The position numbers and the translations under genes are program-made. A DNA stretch of 64,000 nt from Melitaea cinxia (taxonomy: Eukaryota > Arthropoda > Insecta > Lepidoptera > Nymphalidae): contig NC_059402.1 in assembly GCF_905220565.1 (NCBI RefSeq), positions 9,053,501 to 9,117,500 of the forward strand, in the 5' to 3' direction. This document shows positions 11,180 to 21,780 of the stretch, one piece after another (the first letter of the stretch is position 1; every line of letters begins with the position of its first letter). The notes beneath the pieces were generated by a model. That model saw only the letters and a list, made by a program, of their open reading frames with translations, was not told the DNA's origin and did not search any database.

Positions 11180-14100
11180 GAGTCTTAGGAGATGTCAAAA
11201 AGGAGTTTGATATCGGCGATGACAAAGCTGGACTTCTGCAGACAGTGTTTGTCATCGCCTACATGATATTTGCGCCCATTTTTGGCTACCTGGGCGATCG
11301 CTACTCGAGACGGTCTATAATGGCCTTTGGTGTGGCGCTCTGGTGTATAACTACTTTCGTAGGATCATTTATAACCGTAAGTATATTTTTAAATACAACT
11401 TCGATACGCAAAGCATTACTTTAGATCTATTTTTAGTTTTTCGGATATATTCATGATGATGTAATGAAATATTTATTTGGTAAATTGAAATAGGTAGGTA
11501 ATAAAAATTCATTTTTAATTTTTGGTTTTCAGAATTTTAGCATGTTCGCGTTCTTTAGAGGGCTGGTCGGCATCGGAGAGGCATCATATTCGACCATTGC
11601 TCCCACAATTATTAGTGACCTCTTCGTCGGCAACGTTCGATCGAAAATGCTTGCGTTCTTCTATTTCGCCATACCCGTCGGAAGGTAAGATATAAACTAG
11701 AATGTAAGCTTACATGTTTGTTGTCTGAACATTTAAGAACACTATAGTTTTGTTTGTGTACTTGTGTAGGCAGTGTAGGTAGCAATTATCCGCTCCACCA
11801 TGTCATAGAATACCGTTAAGTGAGGTCAATTTGAAGATCGGTGACTAATTGCTTCTGCATGTAAGTAATTGGAAAGTTCAAAGGTTTAGATTTATCTGGA
11901 ATAATTACTTGATACGAATACTTTCTTGCATATCAATAATTCAAGGTTACCCATGGTTATTGTAGCGGAAAGTTTCAAACGGAGTTTTAGCATTTTCTAG
12001 ATCTATAGCTATGCTTTAATAAATTCAATTTGTTAAGAATATAAATAGATATAAATTGAGGCAAGAATGATAAGTGATAATTCGTGTTTAGTTAGTTACA
12101 AATTGATGATTAATTACAAATAATTGATTATTAAAAAAACTACGTTTACAAAACCGACTTCAAAAACTAGTATTTGAATAAGATAAGTGAAAATAGTGGT
12201 ACCATTTTATATTATGCAAAATTTTTGCTTTATTTAAACATTTTAACACCTAGTAGCTAACAACAAAGTCACGATCAAGTCTGCAGTAAATTGAATTTTA
12301 TATGGTAATTAAACAACTGGTTTTAAAGTAATATTATTGTATTCCTATAATGATATGAAGAGCGCTTACCAACTGTTGACTACTAATTAATCAAGCGTTC
12401 AAGCCTAAACTCGTAGCGGACGTACGCAAAAATACATCTCTGCTCTCAATGGAATTTCACGGTCTGAGATTAGCGTGCCGATGATAGCAAACGAACGTGA
12501 TATGATTTATTTCATCTAACTTCAGTGTAATTAGTAACATTTACGACAAATTGATTCACGCAGTGATAAATCAAGTTGGTGCCTGTTTGGGCTACGAGCT
12601 GCCTAACCTGACTTTATATTTATTTATCTTTACATATTTATCGCAAAGTTAAAATGTTTTTGTCGGTATTTTTCCACGATCTTTGTATTTGCACATGTTT
12701 TATTTATTTATTTACGATGTGGATTAATAGATTAGTTGAATTATTTATCAAAATCGTATGTTGTGCAATGACTGGTGACTTGGTGAGTTGTAATAATTGT
12801 ATTGCATATAAAATAATTAAGCAGAAAAAAATTACGGCGTGTTACGGGGGTGGGGTGGGGGGGGGGGGGGGTTCTACAAAAATTACTAATAGTTGAACGC
12901 CCCCTAACCGATTCTTATCAACAGAGTTTAGTTTAATCGGAAACGTAAATCTCCACATTAACTTTGAAAAATGATGAAGATGAAAAATTATTTATAATAC
13001 GCTTGTATGTATCTGTGCCTCCTACGATGCATGATGTAAATCGAAAATCATCATTTTTAAAGTGAGCAAAAACAAGGTTTCCAAAAAATTCTTGTTCGTA
13101 AACTAAGTGGATTAGGTTCAATTGGAGTATTTCTTTTTTTAGAGTAAATTACTCTCTTTAGTTTTTGTTATAAACGCGTTGAAATATAATCTCCGTTAAA
13201 TGTATGACCGAAAACTATTCGTCTGTGAAATTTTATTGCATTCGATTCGTTGGGTCTCGTGTTTACTGACAATGTAGGCAATGTCGCACGAAAACGTTAT
13301 GTTCGTGTATGTCGTTATTTAAATAATATCATGTGTTCATTTATACGCTAAATAGATTTAAGTACAATTATTTTAATTTATCAAAAATAAAATCTATTGT
13401 ATTATTATAAAATACATAGTTCGGTTTACTCCTTTTATTATTATTATTCTTCAGTAGAACTCCTTAATAGTAAAATTTTATTACTGATCCTTGTTGTTCT
13501 CTAGCAACATTGATTGGTAAAAAAAATATAGGTACAGGCATCATGTATATTATGTTTATTAATAAATCTGGTCTTCCTTCTAGCTAGCTAGCTTCCTAAT
13601 TGTTCGTCTATTAGGCTAATTTTTAAAAGCAATCGTTTTACCTTCTGTTCTGTATTTCTGTAGTTTACCGGAAAAATTTTATATAAAATTATTGGAAATT
13701 CCGTAATATCATTTTCGTTGCGAGTTATTATCCCGTTATTTATTAATAACATGTATTTACCACCGACAAACATGTGCGTAATGCGATAACATAGAACTCA
13801 CAAATTAGTATCAAAAATTTAATTTAATATAAAATAATTAACTAGAAAAGAGGTATTTAAAAAATCTCTGTATCTTTTTATATTGTGCCACACTTAGCAT
13901 AATCTCTTATTTCTTTCTATTTTCTTCTCTAAACTTTTAAGGACTAGCAATTTCTTTTCTAAAAATTAAAATCCAAGAATTACAGATATCAACGCGTTCT
14001 AATATACAAAGTTTTTTAAGTAATTTTTCTTTGTTAGAAGGTGCCTCGTTAAGGACAGGTGACCCCGAAGAACATCCACACAAACCAATCAATATAGTTC

Positions 14101-17100
14101 GTATAACAGCATATATAATAAAATTATAATTATATAATAATAGTCTCACCAGATAAAAAAAAGTGTTGAAATACAAGGGAAAAAATTTAAATAATTTATA
14201 ATATAAGTAATATTGCTACTCTGTACATTTAGTTAACATTTGTGTAATTATTAACCTACTGTGTGGCTACGGTCTATTGTGTGGCTACGGTAGTAAAGAA
14301 TATAGCCATCCCCTCTCTTCCCGTGGGTGTCGTAAGAGGCGACTAAGGGATAACACAATTCCACTACCACCTTGGAACTTACAAAGCCGACCGATGGCGG
14401 GATAACCATCTAACTGCTGGCTTTGAAATACACAGGCCGAAGACGGGCAGTAGCGTATTCGGTGCGACAAAGCCAGCCCTGCGGTCACCAACCCGCCTGC
14501 CCAGCGTGGTGACTATGGGCAAAACACACGAGTTCACGCCATTTTTGGTGTGAACTTATGGAGGCCTCTGTCCAGCAGTGGACTGTGATAGGCTGAAATG
14601 ATGATGATGATGATGAATTATTAAATATGTTTTCAGCGGTTTCGGCTACATTGTGGGGTCGGTGGCGGGCGCAGCAGCGGGGAACTGGCGATGGGGGTTG
14701 CGTGTAACCCCTTTTCTAGGGGTTGTGGCCGTAGCGCTCATCCTGTGGGCTATGGAAAACCCCGAACGTGGTCAGGCTGAAGAGAGCCGAATGAAACCCA
14801 CATCTTATACGGATGATTTGAAATCGCTCGTGAAGAAGTAAGTTTTTATTTATATACATTTTAAAGGGCTTTAGAATTTTATTACTGAAACTTACGCAAA
14901 ACTATAGCACACTTGTCGCATCTGCCACTGCAATTGAAAAGCGCTTGTTCCTAGTTTTTAGTTGACCTCGTATGAACTCGTTTGGTATATGAATTTTAAT
15001 GATATTAATATAACTATTGTAATTAATTTTTATTCAGTCTAGATTTAACAATTCTTGATTTTTGTTAAAAAAAATCATGCAATTTGATTTCGTCAAATTA
15101 ATAGGGAATTATTTATGTGTATAAATATTAATGGGTACAATACTCACAAAAAAAAACTATATTAGATGTTACCTAAAACATAGACATGTAGGTAAAAAAA
15201 TTATATTTATATCTATTTATTGGTAACTAAAGCTTAGACACCCTTTAGACCTATAATACATGTGTAATAATAATACAATTGTTCGCTTTTTCAGTCCGTC
15301 GTTTATGTTGTCGACGCTCGCGTTCACGTGCGTGGCGTTTGTGACGGGCGCGCTCGCGTGGTGGGGGCCGCAGTTCATCTACCTCGGGCTCACTCTGCAG
15401 CCCGGAGTCGACATCACCATCGAGAGGTGAGACACGCAGAAAAATACACATACCACCACGCACACGCACTATCCTCTGTGTGTATTGTCGATACACGTAC
15501 ATGCACACTTATACAAGAGATACATGATTTGCATTACAGACTCATGACTAAAATTTGTCTATTTCAATTTTCATGCTTTGTTGTTTTTAAATTAAATTCA
15601 AGTTTTCTGATATGAAATAATTTTACTCTTTTTAATCAGAAAAGACAATAATTACGAGAATTATATGAACAAAGTAGGCGGTATTACGCGTATGTTGAAG
15701 CACTAGCCACAGACAAACATAAAAATTATTAATACAAAAGAATAAAAAAGGAACAATTTTTCACGTGTATTAAACATTTATAAAAAATAAATTATTATTA
15801 TGATTAATATCGCACCTTGACTGAATAGCAAAATATGATTAAGATTAAATATCCGAGCAGTTTTTATTTCCACAAGAATGTAAATGAGACTTAATAGACT
15901 AAAGAATAATAATAGACCGTACTGTTGTTCCGTTAAACTGTAAGCTTACTGTTTGTTAAACTTTCATCTTAGTTTTAATAACGTCACAAATCGTTATGCA
16001 TTTATTGAGATAATAAAATGAGTACACAATAATAATTATACATAAAAAAAAACAATCATTATAACAGTAAAAACTATCAATAATTGTTATTATTAGATTT
16101 GAAGATATCGAATCGATTTTTAGTTGTTTTTGCGATTGAGAAAATCATTTCGTTCTTATATTACTATGTCGTTATTTTATCTTTATCCTCAAGGGCCAGA
16201 AATGGATATAAATTCGAATAGGGCTCTTACGTTACATTTAAGAATACAGAACGGGGCACTAAGTCGTAAAATATACAGGGTGTCCGGTAGTTAATGGATA
16301 ACCCTGTATATAGTAGGCATGTTTTTTTAAACTATTGGCCACCTAGGTCCCCCTACGTTTTTTTTATACCACAGGTGCTCAAACTTTATCATAAAAAAAT
16401 CGAATACACTATTTTTCATTTTTAAGTATTTAAAAAAAAGAAACAGTTGTGGCTAGAAATATTTTGTAATGCGCGTTAGCAAGGCCGATTATCCACGGTT
16501 ATTGCCAGAGAAAATCAATTCGTTACTGTTGAATTTGCAGCTGTAGTGCCCAAAAATTTGAACAAAAGTATCGAATTTCGTACTTAAATTTTTTTTTTAA
16601 ATAAATCCTAGACCATTGCATATAGATTTATTTTTTTCTGGGTTGGCTCTGTGCTCCTCTATAAGCACCTGCGGGGTTATCCATTAATTACCGGACACCT
16701 GTATAACAATGAAGACAACTAAATGATTTTGATCTTTTTTATCCGTGTAGTATTTAGCAAACAAATTATTTCCTATTGTGTTCTCTTTTTTAATAATTTT
16801 ATTCGCTTTTTTATATATAAAAGGCATAAATGATTTAAAATTGATTGCATTTTTGTTACTACTTGCGAGCGAAATTCAACGATATTTTAACATCAGTTAA
16901 AAAGTCACTTATTGCATAAGTAGTAATTTACACTACACAACGTGGTAAAGTTAACACAGGTTTTAGGTGAAGTTATACTTGTATAAATGTTTAATTGATG
17001 ATATTTTGCTTATGAAACCTTAATATATCAGTTTCAGTTAATAATAGATAGATATTACATTTACGTTTTTAAACATTAAAAAAAAGCGAGTATGATCTGT

Positions 17101-20100
17101 CATTAAAATTGTAAGTAACTAAATGTGGTCACTTTTTCTGTATCATATTATAAAACTTGTAATATCTATGTAAAATTAAACAGCAACATTTAATAAATAA
17201 CTTTCATTTACAAAATGTATTAACAGGAATTGTAATGTTTTGTTCAGTATTTTTATAATAAACGTTAAACTTATTATTAATTTACTTTGAAATATTTTTA
17301 CTAAAATTTTGTAGTTATGTACATTTACTATTCGATATCTTAGATCTAATAGATAATAATATTAAATAAATAATAATAATATTAACCATTCAAAGCAAAT
17401 TTAAAAAGTGCCAATAATTTCGTAAATCTTGTCAAGCCTACAAGAATAAACAATAATGCAAAATTCACACCATGATTAACATACAGTGCGAAACTCTCCT
17501 CACTCGTAAACTTAAGCACTTAAGCAGTACGGCCGTAAAATTGTAAATGGTGACTAATGGAGCGACCGTGCGGCACGCGCACGTGTAGCGTGTCGTACAA
17601 GTTTGGGCTGGTGGGCATGGCGGCGGGCGCGCTGGGCGTGCCGCTGGGCTCGGCGGTCGCTCAGCGCCTCCGGCCGCGCCTGGCCGACGCCGACCCCCTC
17701 GTGTGTGGGTTCGCCCTGCTCGCCTCCGCGCCGCTCGTCTACTTCGCCCTGGTGGCCGTCCAACGGGCCGCATCGCTCTCCTACCTGCTCGTGTTCCTCG
17801 GCATGCTCACCCTCAACCTCACGTGGTCGATCGTCGCCGACGTCGTACTGGTGAGCCGCCTCGCGACGATCACGAGCGGAGACCTTCCGATGAGACGCAC
17901 GTCCCTACTCATGTCTGGCTGCGACTCGAATCGTACTAATACCGATCGCTATCCACATATCGAGAGCATGACCATCGATCGCTACCCACTATGAGCCATC
18001 GCTTGAACTCGCATAGATATACATGCATATATATTTTAGACTAAGGTCGTGACTCGAGCCGCTCGTCGACGTTCGCTCGGTCGACGGAGGCTCGGACGAC
18101 CGTCGTTCCGATATCCGACCCGTCGTAAATCAAAAAATGAGCAATCTAAAAAGAACGTATGCGCGGTCGCGGGACGACGGTCGGCTGACGGGTGGTGTCG
18201 CACGAAGGGTGTCGTTGGTGTTCGGCGCGCTGACGATGGCGTCGGGGCTGGTGGGCGTGCCGCTGGGCGCGTGGCTGGGCGCGGCGCTGGTGCGGCGCTG
18301 CGGGCGCGCGCACGCGCTGCTGTGCGGCGCCGGCCTGCTGCTGTCCGCGCCCGCCATGGCCGCCGCCATGCTGCTCGCCGACCACTGCTTCTACGCGCCC
18401 TTCGCGCTCATGTTCGTTGGCGAGCTCGCTTTGAATCTCAACTGGGCTATCGTAGCCGATATGTCGCTGGTAAGGAGATCGCGATCGCGGTGACTGAGAT
18501 TTATCTTTAAATATTTACGATCCGTTAATCACATTTTTAGCAGAGTCCAATCTCATGTTCAGTTTGGTAATTGTAATAAGGTATAAAAAATAAAATCAGT
18601 ATTATAGTAATAATAAAGTTGTATCTAACAATTTTAGTAAAGCCTCTTTCGTCTTCCGAACATTTTATGGCCCTTTAAAGATAGTTCTCAGTCAGTTTCG
18701 TTTAAAAAATAGGTTAAATTTAGTTTGAAATAGTATTTGATTCAATTAACCATATTTTATAAGTTGCTTTATTCATTGCATGAACTAACATTTGTTTTAA
18801 CTGTAATTATTTACTTTTGCTAAGTAACTTTTAAAATTATACAATATTGAGTTCTAATTTTATTAATATCTTTTTAAATATATTTATAAAATTTAGCACA
18901 AGTAAGTTATTTCCAATGCTAGCATGTTTTTTTCATACTTCTTGCTTGGGATGCCATTGAAATCAGTCAGTCATGAGTATAAACAATAAATTAAAGAGAT
19001 TAAAGTTACATAAAAGGGGCGTGGAGTATCTCATTGGAAATTTCCGTAAATGTTGTCGTCGTGAAGACTGATTTCAAATTTTTTTTTTGCAAAACAGCGA
19101 CATCTATTGACTATTGCATAAAGCTCTAATCCGCGTAGTTTTATTACTGTACTTTGAAACTACTTATTTCCGTAACTTTTGCATAGATGGCGTAACTGTA
19201 CAGCCGCTAAATTAAAAAGTACTAATAAAATATACTTTTTTATGATATTAATTTTTACTTATAATGCCTTTTTGTTATTATTAATTAAACGTTTTAAAAA
19301 AATATGTATAATTGTATTATTTCCTAGTATTACTACTTTTTTTCTTTTATTACAGTATGTGGTTATCCCACCTAGAAGATCGACTGCAGAGGCGTTCCAG
19401 ATATTAATATCACACATGTTCGGAGATGCCGGAAGTCCTTATTTAGTTGGTGTGGTAAGTACATTATGAACATGTTATAAAGATAATTATATTGAATAGG
19501 CAATAAATAACTTTCTTCATTGGAAATAATAAATTTAACACATTTGTTTCAGATATCAGAAAATTTGAAGAGATCCTTGTCACCATTACCTTCTGAAGTA
19601 CCCACTAAATACGTGCAATTTAAAGCGCTCCAATATGCTCTGTTTGTAACCTGTTTTGTAGAGGTTATCGGTGGAATATTCTTCTTAGTGACTGCTATTT
19701 ACATTGTCAGGGATAAACAAAAAGTCGATAATGCTATCGCAGGTTCGTTTTTATACTGTACTTATTTTTTTAGCTAATATATTTGCTTGTTTTGGTTTAT
19801 TTTTTTACTAACACTAAATATAGACATTTTTTGAATTGCTTCGCTTTTACTAATAAAACTTACTTTTTGATTTTGAGTATATAATCGATCGCTTTATAGA
19901 TATTGTATTTTTTTGTAGTTCGCTTTTATTACAAAACTGTAACTTCACATTGTTTCAGTGGCTTCAAAAATTGTTTAGCTATGGTGAGTTATAGGTTAGG
20001 TGCCGAACTCGGAATTTAAGCATATACCTATTAATATAATAAATTACGCGTCACGTTGTTTGTCCGCGATGGACGAAACTACTTAACCGATTTTAGTCAA

Positions 20101-20324
20101 ATTTGCAAACGTGTGCAGTGTGCAGTTTGATCCAATACGAAAAATAGGCAATATTTTATTTAGATATATATAATTATTCTATTCAAGAAAAAAAAGGCGG
20201 CGCGACGTTTGCCAGGTCGGCTAGTTGTAATATAATTTTTTAATTATTATTTACAGCAGCAGAAGCTCAAAGTGCTGAACCGTCTCACAGTAACGCCCAA
20301 GAAGAAGTAAATGAGGATGAGTAG
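11180..20324 (+). CDS. spin: Spinster-type MFS transporter (lysosomal), 5' coding exon not in view
   Basis: Eight exon positions were reconstructed from GT-AG sites and phase: 11180-11376, 11533-11684, 14637-14837, 15295-15426, then one of two alternatives (17589-17850 or 18208-18469), 19356-19454, 19553-19742 and 20257-20324 (TAG). With one alternative used, the frame stays open for 432 codons. Visible family signatures are GDVKKEFDIGDDKAGLLQTVFV, GYLGDRYSRR (the MFS loop 2-3 motif), GIGEASYSTIAPTIISDLF, PVGSGFGYIVGS, AWWGPQFIYLG and RRSTAEAFQILISH..GDAGSPYLVG. These match Spinster/SPNS proteins, which act in late endosomes and lysosomes, control lysosome reformation and are thought to export sugar or lipid. 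The first visible exon starts in phase 1, inside the first transmembrane region. The N-terminus and first half of TM1 must therefore come from an exon that I could not find and that probably lies upstream of the window. The C-terminus is short and acidic. Its 3' end faces that of Chk2. Confidence 0.9.
12846..12871. repeat. Poly-G tract in a spinster intron
   Basis: Five Gs, four Gs and then about 19 nearly uninterrupted Gs, separated by single Ts, on the + (coding) strand. It could form a G-quadruplex in DNA or pre-mRNA. An isolated run this long is unusual in such AT-rich sequence. Confidence 0.9.
14277..14617 (+). repeat. Dispersed repeat ending in (GAT)n, full-length copy
   Basis: Starts 'gtgtggctacggtagtaaag' and has the blocks 'cccgtgggtgtcgtaagagg', 'gccgaagacgggcagtag' and 'tgcggtcaccaacccgcctg', then 'ggactgtgataggctgaaat' and a (GAT)n tail. 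Related copies are at 39046 (+), 52095 (-) and 54605 (-). The tail lies about 20 bp upstream of the acceptor of the spinster exon at 14637. It looks like a SINE or the 3' end of a non-LTR element. Confidence 0.8.
16272..16705. mobile_element. MITE with about 30-bp terminal inverted repeats
   Basis: The left end 'tacagggtgtccggtagtta' continues into ATGGATAACCC. The right end is its inverse, ..GGTTATCCATTAATTACCGGACACCTGTATA, with about two mismatches or indels. The 434-bp body is AT-rich and non-coding. TATA flanks both ends, so a TA target duplication (mariner-like) is possible but not certain. Inserted in the spinster intron before alternative exon A. Confidence 0.75.
17589..17850 (+). CDS. 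spin: spinster alternative exon A (262 bp)
   Basis: Spliced to 15426 it begins SVSYKFGLVGMAAGALGVPLGS and ends LNLTWSIVADVVL before GTGAGC. It encodes about three transmembrane segments (roughly TM7-TM9). It starts in phase 2 and ends in phase 0, exactly like exon B. Including both exons, or neither, would shift the downstream frame, so only one can be used per mRNA. The acceptor (..cgcacgtgtag) has no clear pyrimidine tract, which is typical of regulated exons. The exon is very GC-rich compared with the flanking introns. Confidence 0.85.
18208..18469 (+). CDS. spin: spinster alternative exon B (262 bp)
   Basis: It encodes a diverged version of the same three-helix segment: RVSLVFGALTMASGLVGVPLGA at the start and LALNLNWAIVADMSL at the end, before GTAAGG. 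Length and phases equal those of exon A. The acceptor (..cgcacgaag) is also poor in pyrimidines. The LNLNWAIVAD end is closer to the usual Spinster sequence than exon A, which has LNLTWSIVAD. It presumably arose by tandem duplication; the two copies keep GVPLG, the helix spacing and the IVAD ending but differ in most lining residues. Confidence 0.85.
20030..20228 (+). repeat. Dispersed repeat in the last spinster intron
   Basis: Holds the 'gtttgtccgcgatggacg' block and ends 'ggcggcgcg..gtcggctagt', a CTAG-type end resembling the Helitron-like families. It finishes about 30 bp before the last exon. A reversed diverged copy is at 5865-5965. Confidence 0.6.
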
Positions 20325-21780
20325 GACAAATATAACTTAATCGCTTGTCAGTCACATTACCTACAACATAGATCTGTGAGAATTGTTAACTCACTTCGAC
20401 ATTTACTTTGATTACATCAATGAAATACGAATAGTCGTATGTAAGTACACTATACCTCATACTATAAAATATCTTATAATTATTTGATCGAAATATTGTA
20501 AAGACTGATTCGTAAATGCACAGCACTTGATCAAAAAGATGGATTACAATGGAGTGAGATAGTTTAGATAATAGTTAAGGTTATGGAAACTAGGCATCAC
20601 ATTACCTACTGGTTAGGATTAAGACAATGTGCCTAAAATTATTTTTCAACTTTATTTCGATTCCTATAAAATTATTATCATTAATTTATTATACCAAAAT
20701 AAACTTACTGACCTGTATGTATGTAACAGAATTTTCATTACAATAAATATAATAGTATTTATTTAAAGAAATTTAATGTGAAATGGTAATAATTATGTAA
20801 ATGGCAAGGGAGTTAGTATTTAATTACCTCAAGCACTTGTTACACAAGAAATAGATACAAAGTTTTTATTTATTCTGTTCATTTCTAAAGTAATTAATTT
20901 ATAATTATTATTTATAAATCATAATGAGTGGAAAGCTACTTAAGTATTGTATTTGGAGTAACCTGATGTAAAGATATATTCATACAGTTTAACACGCTAG
21001 CCTTATAGTACATTAGTAGACATTATAATGTAATGTTCATCATAGTAAGAGTATTATAAAATATTTTCAGATTTATAGTCTCCATTATGTCAATTAAATA
21101 TTTATATTTTATTTGCAAGTTAAACTGTATAGAATATCAATAAAGACTGAATTGTTTGTTTAAAAATTCCTAATAATAATAGAGAATTGTTTGTAAATAT
21201 TGTGTAAAGTATGTAATTGAAAATAAATACATAATTTATTTTTCATGACTGTTTTATTGTACAACAATGACCCTCTGTCATAAAAACATCATATGGACAA
21301 AGTAACATGATAAAAACATGGCACAATTGGTGGGTTGGAGCAATGTAAGAGTTAATCTTACATCATTATATTTCTTAATGTTAAAATTTATAATTAATAT
21401 CACATTATCACAATGTTTTCTCTAAATTTGGAAGTACTACACCTAATTTAAAAAAATATATCAATAATTTTCCTTCGCAAAAATTATCATTGAACTTTAC
21501 TATACTTTTCATTATAAAAAGTGAAGTTACATCAATCACTGGTAAAAACTAAATTACTATGTCAAAAACAAAAAAGATAATCAACAACATACATTGTAGT
21601 ATCATCACAAATTTAAAATCAATCATAGAATATGGCACCACATATTTTAAAAATTTACCATTAAAAATAATTACTATTCATATAAACACAATAATACCCG
21701 TCATTTATTGGAAGGTACAAAATAAAGAAAAAATATTGGAAACTAGTGTATCACCAGCTAGCATTGAGTATTGAGATATT
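20325..21780. other. Convergent intergenic region of spinster and Chk2
   Basis: AT-rich 3' UTR material and spacer. AATAAA-type signals for spinster are at about 21139 and 21222 (+). For Chk2 a reverse-strand AATAAA is at 21704-21709. Both UTRs fit in this 1.46 kb. No additional gene seen. Confidence 0.6.

Noticed and set aside
17465..17773. 102-codon - strand Arg/Pro-rich frame
   Set aside because: Antisense shadow of spinster alternative exon A.
18049..18510. 153-codon + strand frame across alternative exon B
   Set aside because: Arginine-rich shadow in another frame of the GC-rich exon. The exon B frame with helices and VGVPLG is the real one.
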